From the NCBI RefSeq assembly GCF_001883705.2, contig NZ_MDEQ02000003.1, positions 310,001 through 374,000 of the forward strand: 64,000 nt of DNA, written 5' to 3'. A program made the position numbers and the translations under genes. Positions 26,900-35,808 of this stretch are shown piece after piece (positions within the stretch are counted from its first letter, which is position 1; each line of letters begins with the position of its first letter). Below the pieces are notes generated by a model. The model saw nothing but the letters and a program-made list of their open reading frames with translations, did not search any database and was not told the origin of the DNA. Source of the DNA: Burkholderia catarinensis (lineage in GTDB: Bacteria > Pseudomonadota > Gammaproteobacteria > Burkholderiales > Burkholderiaceae).

Positions 26900-27778
26900 A
26901 TGACTGTTGCTCGCCCGTTGCTGTCACCCGGCGCACGCCGGTTCGTATCCGGCCTGTCGGCCTGCGCGGCGCTTGCCGCGGCCGGCGCCCGCGACGCGTC
27001 GGCCCAGACCCCTTCGCCGCTCGGCGAATGGCAATACTCGGCCGGCGTGCCGCTCGAGAAACTGTTCGATCCGAACATCTCCACGTGGAATGTCAGCGTC
27101 GGCGCCGCGATGACGCTGCAGCCGCGCTATGCGGGCTCCGACCGATATCGCGTGCTGGGTGGCCCGAATCTCGACGTCCGCTATCGCGACCTGTTCTTCC
27201 TGTCGACGGGCGAAGGCCTCGGCGCGAACGTGCTGCGCGGGCCGAACTGGCGCGTGAGCCTGTCGGTCGGCTATGACCTCGGGCGCCGTTCGGCCGACGA
27301 TAGCGAGCATCTGAACGGCCTCGACAACATCAACGCGGCACCGGTGATGAAACTGTCGGCCGATTACGTGATCTCGAAGGAATTTCCGCTCGTGCTGCGC
27401 GCGGACATCCGGCGCAGCCTCGGCGGCTCGAACGGCTGGGTCGGCGATTTCTCCGCGTACATGCCGATGCCGGGCAGCAACGAAAAATTCTTCTGGTTCG
27501 CGGGGCCGACCGTGTCGTTCGCCGATTCGCGCTACATGAACAGCTGGTTCGGCGTGAGCCAGGGCGCCGCCGCGCGCTCGGGGCTGCCGGCTTATTCGTC
27601 GGGTGCGGGAATCAAGTCGGCAGGCGTGGGCGTGACGATGGTCTGGTTCGTGAACAAGCACTGGTTCGTCACGATGGACGGCGCGATCGAGCAGCTCGTC
27701 GGCCGCGCGGCGCGCAGCCCGATCACGCAGCAGTCGACCAACGGGGTGTTCGACATGTCGGTGAATTACCAGTTCTGA
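26900..27778 (+). CDS. MipA/OmpV-family outer-membrane protein
   Basis: 292 residues. Signal peptide to about 36 (ACAALAAAGARDASAQ), then a beta-barrel sequence rich in alternating polar/aromatic residues, with the MipA hallmarks GAAMTLQPRYAGSDRYRVLGGPNLDVRYRD near the start and a terminal aromatic strand NGVFDMSVNYQF ending in phenylalanine. MipA proteins scaffold murein synthases or act as outer-membrane proteins in stress. The ATG at 26900 was chosen because the signal peptide begins there; GACGGAG lies upstream. Confidence 0.88.
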   Translation: MTVARPLLSPGARRFVSGLSACAALAAAGARDASAQTPSPLGEWQYSAGVPLEKLFDPNISTWNVSVGAAMTLQPRYAGSDRYRVLGGPNLDVRYRDLFFLSTGEGLGANVLRGPNWRVSLSVGYDLGRRSADDSEHLNGLDNINAAPVMKLSADYVISKEFPLVLRADIRRSLGGSNGWVGDFSAYMPMPGSNEKFFWFAGPTVSFADSRYMNSWFGVSQGAAARSGLPAYSSGAGIKSAGVGVTMVWFVNKHWFVTMDGAIEQLVGRAARSPITQQSTNGVFDMSVNYQF

Positions 27779-27834
27779 CCGGGGCCGGGCAGCAGAGGGC
27801 AGATGCGGCGCGCGGCATTGCCCGTCACATTTGA

Positions 27835-27862
27835 TATGATTCCGACCTGTACAAATGTACAG
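27835..27862 (+). promoter_or_regulatory. SOS promoter: -10 element and LexA box
   Basis: CTGT-ACAAATGT-ACAG at 27847-27862 fits the classical LexA consensus CTGT-N8-ACAG at every defined base. A -10-like TATGAT at 27835-27840 places the box on the expected start site, so LexA would block transcription. It controls the nuclease-helicase pair that follows. Confidence 0.82.
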
Positions 27863-27874
27863 TGATCAAACCCC

Positions 27875-29569
27875 GTGACGCCTGCTTCGCCGACGCCCCC
27901 GGCGTTTTACTACCTGACCAATTTCGAACGCGCGCTGGCCTGGCTCGGCGAGCGTTACGACGACCTGTTCGACGCGCACGAGCACGCCTTCGTCCGGCAT
28001 TTCGCGACGCTGCCGCAGGCGTCGCGCGCGCTGCTCGTCCGGATGCTGATGCGCAACGGGTCCGACTTCCGCGCCAGCAAGCTCGTGTACGACGAAATCG
28101 GCTGCGCGCTCGCTGCTGCCGCGCCGCTCGTCGAGCTCAGCTGGGTCGATCCGGCGCCCGCGCTGACGCTCGACGAATTGTTCGCGCTGTCGACCAAGGC
28201 CGATCTGCTGCGCATCTTCCCGTCGCTCGCCGCGTATGCGGGCGAGCGCAAGCCCGAATGGCTCGAACGGCTGCGGCCCGCGCACGACGTCGCGCAGCCG
28301 CTCGACGCATGGTGCGCGCAGGCCGGCGACCGCGTGCTGCGCGTGACGGTCGGCGCGCTGTGCGACCGGCTGCGGCTGATGTTCTTCGGCAATCTCCATC
28401 AGGACTGGAGCGAGTTCGTGCTCGCCGATCTCGGCGTGTTCCAGTACGAAAGCGTGCCGATCGCGCCGTCGTCGCGCGCGTTCCAGCAGCGTGGCGACGT
28501 CGACGCGTATCTCGCGCTGCAGATGTGCCGCGACGCGCTCGACGCGTGGCCCGACGATCTGCCGTTCGACGACCTGGTACGCGCGCTCGACGCGGTCGGC
28601 TGCGCGCAGCCGTGGCTCGCGACGCGCCGCGCGAAACTGCTGTTCGCGCTCGGGCAGACGTGCGAACGCCGCGCCGACTGGGCCGCCGCGCTCGACGCGT
28701 ACGCGCGCAGCGCATGGCCCGGCAGCCGCCACCGGCGCATCCGCGTGCTCGAACGCTGCGGGCGCGACGACGACGCGCTCGCGCTGGCGCTCGATGCTCG
28801 CGGCGGCTTCGAGAGCGACGAGGAACGCCAGCGCGTCGAGCGCATGCTGCCGCGCCTGCAGCGCCGGCTCGGCCAGCGCGTCGAACGCGCGGCCGCCGCG
28901 GCCGACGTGCCGCGCGAGACGCTCGTGCTCGCGCGCCCCGACGCATTCGTCAGCGTCGAATTCGCGGTGCGCGACCATCTCGCGCAGCCGGCTTCGCCGG
29001 TCCATTACGTCGAAAACACGCTGATCAATTCGCTGTTCGGGCTGCTGTGCTGGGAGCCCGTGTTCGCGGCCGTGCCCGGCGCGTTCTTCCACCCGTTCCA
29101 GCGCGGCCCGGCCGACCTGCACGCGCCCGATTTCGCCGCGCGCCGCGCGGACGCGTTCGCCGCGTGCTTCGCGCAGCTCGATTCAGGCACGTACCGCGAC
29201 ACGATCCGCCGGCATTTCGCGACGAAGGCGGGGCTGCAGTCGCCGTTCGTGTTCTGGGGCGTGCTGACTGAAGCGTTGCTCGACGAGGCGCTCGCGTGCC
29301 TGCCGCCCGAGCACTTGCGGTTGTGGTTCGCGCGCCTGCTCGCGGATATCCGCAGCAACCGCTCGGGGCTGCCCGATCTCGTCCGCTTCTGGCCCGGCGA
29401 GCGCCGCTACGAGCTGATCGAGGTGAAGGGCCCCGGCGACCGGCTGCAGGACAACCAGACGCGCTGGCTCGCGTACTGCGTCGCGCACGGCATTCCAGTG
29501 CGCGTCGTCGATGTCGAGTGGGCCGGCGCGGGCGTCGCGCACGCCGAAGCGGCAGGGCTGTCCGCATGA
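27875..29569 (+). CDS. VRR-NUC (FAN1-like) nuclease
   Basis: 564 residues. The C-terminal VRR-NUC domain (about 440-555) has its active-site acid and ExK in GLPDLVRFWPGERRYELIEVKGPGDRLQDNQTRWLAYC (EVK near 515), as in bacterial FAN1 homologues that cut branched DNA and unhook cross-links. The N-terminal part starts FYYLTNFERALAWLGERY and is helical with TPR-like repeats (about 250-340), as in FAN1. The start is GTG at 27875 with no obvious ribosome binding site, 12 bases after a LexA box. Its stop overlaps the helicase start by four bases, indicating a coupled operon. Confidence 0.9.
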   Translation: MTPASPTPPAFYYLTNFERALAWLGERYDDLFDAHEHAFVRHFATLPQASRALLVRMLMRNGSDFRASKLVYDEIGCALAAAAPLVELSWVDPAPALTLDELFALSTKADLLRIFPSLAAYAGERKPEWLERLRPAHDVAQPLDAWCAQAGDRVLRVTVGALCDRLRLMFFGNLHQDWSEFVLADLGVFQYESVPIAPSSRAFQQRGDVDAYLALQMCRDALDAWPDDLPFDDLVRALDAVGCAQPWLATRRAKLLFALGQTCERRADWAAALDAYARSAWPGSRHRRIRVLERCGRDDDALALALDARGGFESDEERQRVERMLPRLQRRLGQRVERAAAAADVPRETLVLARPDAFVSVEFAVRDHLAQPASPVHYVENTLINSLFGLLCWEPVFAAVPGAFFHPFQRGPADLHAPDFAARRADAFAACFAQLDSGTYRDTIRRHFATKAGLQSPFVFWGVLTEALLDEALACLPPEHLRLWFARLLADIRSNRSGLPDLVRFWPGERRYELIEVKGPGDRLQDNQTRWLAYCVAHGIPVRVVDVEWAGAGVAHAEAAGLSA

Positions 29570-31866
29570 GCTACGTCGTCGCGGTGCGGGCGATGTGCGA
29601 GTTCACCGCGCGGCGCGGCGATCTCGACTTGCGCTTCACGCCCGCGCCGACCGCGCTCGAAGGCATCGCCGGCCACGGCGCGGTCACGTCGAAGCGCGGC
29701 GCGCGCTACGAAACCGAGATCGCGCTGACGGGCACGTGGGGCACGCTCACCGTGCGCGGCCGCGCGGACGGCTACGATCCCATGGCAAACCGCGTCGAGG
29801 AAATCAAGACCTATCGCGGCAGCCTCGACGCGATGCCGGCCAACCACCGCGCGCTGCACTGGGCGCAGGCGAAGGTCTATGCGCACCTGATGTGCGACGC
29901 GCGCGGCCTCGCGGAAATCGACGTCGCGCTCGTGTATTTCGACATCGTGTCCGAGCGCGAGACCGTGCTGACTGAAACGCTGGACACGAGCACGCTCGCG
30001 GCGTTCTTCGCCGAGCAATGCGCGTGCTTCGTCGGCTGGGCGGAGCGCGAGACGGCCCATCGCGCGGCGCGCGATGCGGCGTTGCGTGCGCTGACTTTTC
30101 CGCATGGCCGGTTCCGCAGCGGCCAGCGCGAGCTGGCGGTGGCCGTCTATCGCGCGGCGCGCGAAGAGCGCTGCCTGATGGCGCAGGCGCCGACCGGCAT
30201 CGGCAAGACGGTCGGCACCGTGTTCCCGCTGCTGAAGGCGTGCGGCGAGGGCGAGCTCGATCACGTGTTCTTCCTGACCGCGAAAACGCCCGGCCGCGCG
30301 CTCGCGCTCGAAGCGGCGACGACGCTCGGCGCCGGCACGCCCGCGCTGCCGCTGCGCGTGCTGGAACTCGTCGCGCGCGACAAGGCGTGCGAGCATCCGG
30401 ACAGCGCGTGCCACGGCGAATCGTGCCCGCTCGCGCAAGGTTTCTACGACCGGCTGCCGGCCGCGCGCGACGCGGCGATCGAGGCCGGCCTGCTCGATCG
30501 CAATACCGTGCGCACAGCCGCGCTCGCGCACGACGTCTGTCCGTACTATCTGGCCCAGGAACTCGCGCGCTGGTCGGACATGGTGATCGGCGACTACAAC
30601 TACTACTACGACGGCAGCGCGATGCTGCATACGCTCGCGCAGCAGAACCAGTGGCGCGTCGGCGTGCTCGTCGACGAAGCGCACAACCTGCTCGACCGCG
30701 CGCGCAAGATGTACAGCGCGTCGCTCGATCCGTTCGCGTTCGCGGCCGCGCGCGAAGCCGCTCCCGCGGCGCTGCGCAAGGCGTTCGACCGGCTCGCCCG
30801 CGCGTGGGGCACGGTCAATCGCGCGCAGGCCGAGCGCTATGCCGCGTATCCGGAGATTCCGGGCCCGATCGTGTCGGCTGTGCAGAACCTCGTCGCGGCG
30901 ATCGGCGAACACCTGACCGACGCGCCGCGCGCGAACGGTGACGCGCTGCTGCGCTTTCATTTCGAGGCGATCCAGTTCGGCGTGCTCGCGGACGCGTTCG
31001 ACAGCGCATCCCTCTTCGACGCGACGCTGCACGGCGAACCGATGCCGCGCCAGCCGGCGCTCGACGGCGTCGCGTCGGCCAGCCGGCGCCGCCGCGTCCA
31101 GTCGACGCTGTGCGTGCGCAACGTGATCCCGGCCGGCTTTCTGGCGCCACGCTACGAAGCCGCGCGCGCGACCGTGCTGTTCTCGGGTACGCTGAGCCCG
31201 TTTCATTTCTACCGCGACACGCTCGGGTTGCCCGGCGATACCGGCTGGCTCGACGTCGACGGGCCGTTCCGCGCCGAGCAACTGACGGTACGCGTCGCGA
31301 GCCACGTGTCGACGCGCTGGCGCGACCGCGACCGTTCGCTCGAACCGATCGCGGACCTGATCGCCGCGCAATACGCGGCGCGGCCCGGCAACTACCTCGG
31401 CTTCCTGAGCAGCTTCGACTACCTGGGGCGCGTGGTTGCGCTGATGCAGGCGCGCCATCCGGACGTGCCCGTGTGGGCGCAGGCGCCCGGCATGGCCGAA
31501 AGCGAGCGCGACGCGTTTCTCGCGCGCTTCGACGCGGGCGGGCGCGGCGTCGGCTTCGCGGTGCTGGGCGGTGCGTTCTCGGAAGGCGTGGACCTGGTCG
31601 GCGAACGGTTGATCGGCGCGTTCATCGCGACGCTCGGGCTGCCGCAGGTCAACGACGTCAACGAGCAGATGCGGCGCGCGATGGAGGCGCGCTTCGGCAA
31701 CGGCTACGACTACATGTACCTGTACCCGGGCTTGCAGAAGGTCGTGCAGGCGGCCGGGCGCGTGATCCGCACCGAGCACGACGAAGGCGTCGTGCACCTG
31801 ATCGACGACCGTTACCGAAGGCGCGAAGTGCGCGATCTGCTGCCGCGATGGTGGCGGATCGGATGA
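29566..31866 (+). CDS. DinG/XPD-type helicase with N-terminal RecB-like nuclease domain
   Basis: 766 residues. The N-terminal 150 residues carry a PD-(D/E)xK-like pattern (VRGRADGYDPM then VEEIKTYRG, about 65-85), as in Cas4/RecB-type nucleases. The helicase part has Walker A APTGIGKTVGT (about 208-218), a four-cysteine iron-sulphur cluster region (CEHPDSACHGESC ... DVCPYY, about 275-326), the DEAH box VLVDEAHN (about 366-373) and superfamily-2 motif VI near QAAGRVIRTEHDEG. XPD/DinG enzymes unwind DNA 5'-3' and act in repair. Coupled by ATGA overlap to the VRR-NUC gene and under the same LexA box. Confidence 0.9.
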   Translation: MSYVVAVRAMCEFTARRGDLDLRFTPAPTALEGIAGHGAVTSKRGARYETEIALTGTWGTLTVRGRADGYDPMANRVEEIKTYRGSLDAMPANHRALHWAQAKVYAHLMCDARGLAEIDVALVYFDIVSERETVLTETLDTSTLAAFFAEQCACFVGWAERETAHRAARDAALRALTFPHGRFRSGQRELAVAVYRAAREERCLMAQAPTGIGKTVGTVFPLLKACGEGELDHVFFLTAKTPGRALALEAATTLGAGTPALPLRVLELVARDKACEHPDSACHGESCPLAQGFYDRLPAARDAAIEAGLLDRNTVRTAALAHDVCPYYLAQELARWSDMVIGDYNYYYDGSAMLHTLAQQNQWRVGVLVDEAHNLLDRARKMYSASLDPFAFAAAREAAPAALRKAFDRLARAWGTVNRAQAERYAAYPEIPGPIVSAVQNLVAAIGEHLTDAPRANGDALLRFHFEAIQFGVLADAFDSASLFDATLHGEPMPRQPALDGVASASRRRRVQSTLCVRNVIPAGFLAPRYEAARATVLFSGTLSPFHFYRDTLGLPGDTGWLDVDGPFRAEQLTVRVASHVSTRWRDRDRSLEPIADLIAAQYAARPGNYLGFLSSFDYLGRVVALMQARHPDVPVWAQAPGMAESERDAFLARFDAGGRGVGFAVLGGAFSEGVDLVGERLIGAFIATLGLPQVNDVNEQMRRAMEARFGNGYDYMYLYPGLQKVVQAAGRVIRTEHDEGVVHLIDDRYRRREVRDLLPRWWRIG

Positions 31867-31884
31867 CGGTGGCGCCGCCCGCCG

Positions 31885-32655
31885 CTACAGCACGTTGAGC
31901 ATCGCGAGCGCGGCTTCCTGCAGGTGCGGCAGCACGCGCCGCACGGCGTCGTCGGCCGTCTCCGCGCCGATCGGCATGTTCGTGCTCAGCGCGGCGACCA
32001 CTTCGCCGTGACGGTTCTTCAGCGGCACCGCGATCCCGCGCACGCCGACCTGCAACTGCTGTTCGATCGCCGCGAAACCGGCGTCGCGCGCCCGGTCGAC
32101 CTGTTCGAGCAGCCGCGCCTTGTTGGTGATTGTGTGCGGCGTGAACGGCGGCAGTTCGGTGGCGTCGAGCCACGCGCGCACGGCTTCGCGATCCGGATGA
32201 TGCGCGAGCAGCACGACGCCCGGCGACGTCAGCGGCGCCGGCACGCGCGCGCCGAGCACGAAGCCGGTCGTCATCACGCGCGACACGCCGTTGCGCGCGA
32301 TGAACACGAGTTCCCAGCCGTCGAGCACGCTGACGTACGCCGATTCGTTCAACGACGCGCTCAGTTGCTGCAGATAGGGCTGGACCGTGCGCGGCAGGCG
32401 GGCGGAATCGAAGTACGACCAGCCGACCCGCAGCACGCGCGGCGTGAGTCCGTACAGCTTGCCGTCGGTGTAGACGTAGCCGAGCGATTCGAGCGTCAGC
32501 AGGTAGCGCCGCGCGGCCGTGCGCGTGAGACCGGTGCGCGCGGCGGCCTGGGTGGGCGTCATGCGTGCGTGCTGGCTGTCGAATGCTTCCAGGATCATCA
32601 GGCCTTTTTCCAGGCCGGCAATCCAGTCGCGTCGGTCGAGTTCGGGCTTTTTCAT
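31885..32655 (-). CDS. IclR-family regulator, PcaR/PobR group
   Basis: 256 residues. The N-terminal winged helix (DWIAGLEKGLMILEAFD...MTPTQAAARTGLTRTAARRYLLTLESLGYV) is typical of the PcaR/PcaU/PobR branch that controls aromatic catabolism; the C-terminal part is the IclR ligand domain (GVRGIAVPLKNRHGEVVAALSTNMP). Its own upstream region carries GCGATTATCG, the core that also occurs twice in front of the MHS transporter/dioxygenase pair about 7 kb away, suggesting these are its targets. Convergent with the helicase gene. Confidence 0.9.
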   Translation of the reverse strand: MKKPELDRRDWIAGLEKGLMILEAFDSQHARMTPTQAAARTGLTRTAARRYLLTLESLGYVYTDGKLYGLTPRVLRVGWSYFDSARLPRTVQPYLQQLSASLNESAYVSVLDGWELVFIARNGVSRVMTTGFVLGARVPAPLTSPGVVLLAHHPDREAVRAWLDATELPPFTPHTITNKARLLEQVDRARDAGFAAIEQQLQVGVRGIAVPLKNRHGEVVAALSTNMPIGAETADDAVRRVLPHLQEAALAMLNVL

Positions 32656-32697
32656 CGTGGGTGCGCGGATGGATGCGCGATGTTCGCGCAGGAGTGG

Positions 32698-32707
32698 GCG
32701 ATTATCG
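32698..32707. promoter_or_regulatory. Candidate IclR-type operator (autoregulation)
   Basis: GCGATTATCG, 43 bases before the IclR start codon. The 9-base core CGATTATCG is an odd palindrome and matches the centre of the PcaR site (GTTCGATAATCGCAC in Pseudomonas) read on the other strand. Confidence 0.5.
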
Positions 32708-32762
32708 CAGCAGATTGCCGGGCTGAAACACCGCGGCCGACCGGCGCAGCACGACGTTTGTG

Positions 32763-33485
32763 TCATCCTCCGTGCGAGTGGCGGGCCATGGTTGTCAGCA
32801 CGCCGATCTCCGCGATTTCCTGCCTCTGGCCGACGATCATCGACTGCGCGACGGAGCGCACGGCAAAGCTGCGACCGTATTCGCTTGCGAAGCGAGCCAT
32901 GGTGAGTGCGCTGAGGTGGTGCCGCAGCATCAGGCTCAGGAACAACGTGTCGAATGCCGGCCCGCGACTGTGCATCAGCCGGTCCAGTTCTACGTTGGTC
33001 GCGAGTCCCGGCATCGCATTTCGATTTTCCCGACACTGATCGATCAGGCGCTCATACTCCTCGTCGTAGCTTCGCGAACGTCGGTAGGCGTCCACCATCC
33101 ACATCATGCCGGCTTGAGGCGTGGTGCGAGGGGCTTGCCACAGCATCAGCCATCCCTGCATCTGGCCGATTTCGACGAGTTGTTCGTGCAGGATACGTTC
33201 GGCCAGCGCGCGAACGCGCATCGATCCTTTGTCGTAGGCCAGTTGAGCCATCAGGACCGCCTGCTCGTGATGCAGCGACATGTCCTGTGCGAAGCCCACA
33301 TCGACCGAACTGTTTGCAGTCGCACTTCGGGCGTTGACGACGAGCACCGTCTCTCGTGCGTCCGCGGGGTGTTCCACCGCGGACGCACGATGCAGGAAAA
33401 CAGACAATGCCGCGCCCGTCGCGAACGACGCGAATACCGCGACCGGCACGAGGACGCGGCTCCTCCTGACGCGAATCGATTTCAT
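32763..33485 (-). CDS. DUF305 exported protein
   Basis: 240 residues. An N-terminal membrane/signal segment (VLVPVAVFASFATGAALSVFLH) is followed by two DUF305 repeats with the His/Met motifs FAQDMSLHHEQAVLMAQL and FLSLMLRHHLSALTMARF. DUF305 is a ferritin-like helical family, often linked to copper or metal handling; no reaction is established. It starts 15 bases after the beta-propeller gene and is probably co-transcribed with it. Confidence 0.87.
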   Translation of the reverse strand: MKSIRVRRSRVLVPVAVFASFATGAALSVFLHRASAVEHPADARETVLVVNARSATANSSVDVGFAQDMSLHHEQAVLMAQLAYDKGSMRVRALAERILHEQLVEIGQMQGWLMLWQAPRTTPQAGMMWMVDAYRRSRSYDEEYERLIDQCRENRNAMPGLATNVELDRLMHSRGPAFDTLFLSLMLRHHLSALTMARFASEYGRSFAVRSVAQSMIVGQRQEIAEIGVLTTMARHSHGG

Positions 33486-33500
33486 CGCATACCCGCCTGA

Positions 33501-35129
33501 TCAGCCGAGGATTGCCGTCCGCGCCATTGCCACGACCGAAAGCAGCCAATCGGTCGGGCCGGTGCCCGTATTCGACGCCATCGAACCCTGCACGCTCGCC
33601 GGCAGCACCGCTGCGCCGCTGGAAGTCGCGCCGACCGGGTAGACCCCATTGTCGAACTTGAGCACCAGGAATCCGTTGTCCTGGCACGTGACCCAAAGCT
33701 GACCGTTGACGAAACGCGGCGGCGATGAACACCAATCCGTGGACAGGTTCGCCCGACCGCCGGTCAGCGTGCCGGTCAGCAGCTTGACCGGATCGATCAC
33801 GCTGCCGTCATAGAGCGGATCCTTGATCGGCAGCATCGCGTGCTCCGAACCTGGCAGCGTGGCGCGATCGCCGGGACGGGCCGGCGGATTGAAGTAGGCG
33901 ATTTCCTTCGGGTGTAGCGGATCGACGATATTGAAGACGCGGATGCCGGACTGAAAATATCCGCATGCCAACGCGGTCGGATTGGCCGGCCGATCGACGT
34001 TGCAATAGTGGACGTCATATTGGAACGCGCCATTGCCCGCGCTGTCGGCCACGGCCGCCGAGCGATTTTGCGGAAGCTGGATCGCGAGACGGAGGTGGGA
34101 CACGATCTGCGGTTGCTGCTCGTTCGTGATGTCGATAAAGCGCACGCCGCCGTTGGCAAGTTCGTCGGTCACGATCAGGTAATTGCGGCCGCCGTAGGTG
34201 ACGGGAATCGTCTTCTGCGTGACCGAACCGTCGGTCCAGTAGATCGCGCTGACTGGCCGTACCACCGGCAGCGGTTGCCGGTTTTGGATATCACTGACAT
34301 CGACGATCGCGATGCCCGCGGGAAGCGCACTCGTCAGATACATCCGGTTGCCGTCCGGGCTGAACGAGAAGCCGTGATTGGTCACCAGTGTCGAGCCATT
34401 CAGGTAAATCGTCTTTGGCGCCGTCGGGTTGCTGACGTCGATGGCGGTCATGCTGCCCGGTACGAAGCCGGTGGTCCAGTAGGTCCGCCCATCCGGCGAC
34501 CAGCCGCCTTCGTGTGCCGCATTGGCAAGCGGCGGCGTATTGCTGCCCAACAGCATTCGGTTAAGCAGCCGGGGGTGTGCGCAATCCCTGACGTCGTACA
34601 AATCGAACGTGCCGACCCCGATGCCAGGCCCGACGCCGGCGCCAGCCAGCATGGTGCCCTGGTCGTTGACCTTCAGCGACTCCCAGGTGCCGGTGAACAT
34701 CGCATTGGTGGTCAGGTTGGTCGCAAACGCGGGATGCGCCGGATTGCTCACATCGACGACCTGCACGCCTTGCCGCGTCTTTTGCGGGATCCCGTACCAG
34801 GACGTCGCCATATAGGCGCAAGTACCGGTCGACGCATTGACCCACGAAGCGCCTTCGCCGCGATACTGGCCGACCAGCGACATATTGCAGGTATAGCCCT
34901 GCTGGTTGCGTCCGCTCTGCCGGTCGGCGAGCGGGACTTCTCCTTGCAATGCGGTCTCGGGCGCGGAACCTGCACCGCAATGCGCGGCGGGGACTGCAAT
35001 TGCGCCGTTGGTCGAAATATCGTTTGCGGTGCCGGCGCATGCGGGCCCGCCAACAAGGCCGGAGCCTAGCGCCAGAAGAGTCGCAAGCCAACGAATGCCG
35101 GAAGGATGTGAATATCGGGTTCTAGTCAA
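33501..35129 (-). CDS. Secreted LVIVD-repeat beta-propeller protein
   Basis: 542 residues. Signal peptide (WLATLLALGSGLVGGPACAG), then repeated VQVVDVSNPAHPAFA, MTAIDVSNPTAPKTI, IAIVDVSDIQNRQP, VRFIDITNEQQPQI and IRVFNIVDPLHPKEI blades of the LVIVD type, which form a surface-exposed or periplasmic beta-propeller. Paired cysteines (for example TCNMS, GTCAYM, CGYF) suggest disulphides. The only start that keeps the signal peptide is TTG at 35129, backed by CGGAGA upstream. The C-terminus (SSGAAVLPASVQGSMASNTGTGPTDWLLSVVAMARTAILG) has a hydrophobic end. Function unknown. Confidence 0.82.
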   Translation of the reverse strand: MTRTRYSHPSGIRWLATLLALGSGLVGGPACAGTANDISTNGAIAVPAAHCGAGSAPETALQGEVPLADRQSGRNQQGYTCNMSLVGQYRGEGASWVNASTGTCAYMATSWYGIPQKTRQGVQVVDVSNPAHPAFATNLTTNAMFTGTWESLKVNDQGTMLAGAGVGPGIGVGTFDLYDVRDCAHPRLLNRMLLGSNTPPLANAAHEGGWSPDGRTYWTTGFVPGSMTAIDVSNPTAPKTIYLNGSTLVTNHGFSFSPDGNRMYLTSALPAGIAIVDVSDIQNRQPLPVVRPVSAIYWTDGSVTQKTIPVTYGGRNYLIVTDELANGGVRFIDITNEQQPQIVSHLRLAIQLPQNRSAAVADSAGNGAFQYDVHYCNVDRPANPTALACGYFQSGIRVFNIVDPLHPKEIAYFNPPARPGDRATLPGSEHAMLPIKDPLYDGSVIDPVKLLTGTLTGGRANLSTDWCSSPPRFVNGQLWVTCQDNGFLVLKFDNGVYPVGATSSGAAVLPASVQGSMASNTGTGPTDWLLSVVAMARTAILG

Positions 35130-35279
35130 GATTGTCTCCGTTTCCTTGTTTATTCGAGTGTTGTGGCAATCATTTCTCGTGCACCGGAGGGTAATTCGGC
35201 ATGCCCATCCATCGCGGCTGATCCGGTGCCTCGGTAAGTTAGGAAAACAAACTGACTGGATTCTTACGCACCGTGATCA

Positions 35280-35543
35280 ATGGAGAACTCAGGCGTCGGG
35301 GAAAGCGCGGAAGCCAGGCGATGGAGTGTGCAGAGGGCCACATTCATCCGTTCGGCCAGCTTTCGAGGCGGGACATTGCATGACTTGGGACGAAGGCTGG
35401 CCGAGCGACACGGCTTGTTCTTCTACGACGCGTGCATCGTTGCAGTTGCTTCGATCGAGGGCAGCGACTACCTGTACACCGAGGACATGCACGGTGGCTT
35501 GCGCGTGGACGATGGCCCGATGTTGCAAAATCCGTTCGCGTGA
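35280..35543 (+). pseudogene. VapC-like PIN-domain remnant
   Basis: The last 48 codons read as the C-terminal part of a PIN toxin: LAERHGLFFYDACIVAVASIEGSDYLYTEDMHGGLRVDDG, including the Y/W-DA-x-IV-A-A motif and the S/TEDM acid cluster. The N-terminal part of a PIN domain (with the first catalytic Asp, usually LDTNVL-like) is missing; the first 35 codons do not resemble it. No antitoxin gene is next to it. The region is AT-richer than its neighbours. I read it as a decayed, probably acquired, toxin gene. Confidence 0.65.
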
Positions 35544-35808
35544 GTGCGGACGATTTCGGGTGCGCTGCCGACAAGCCTCTTGGGCCTCTCGATCGAGACG
35601 AGCGATCAAGCGGGCCGAGGTTCGCCGGTTTGGCCGCATGTGCGCGGAGATGTCGACTACAGGGAAGGGGGAAGAGGCGCGCAGCGGCTGGTACGAACCA
35701 GCCGCTGGCTGAAGACCGACCGGCGCGCGTCGAAGCCGCCGATCGGATGCGAAAAGCGGGAAAGCCGGATGCGGCGCAAACCTCACGCTTGCCGCACCCG
35801 ACGCGGCC

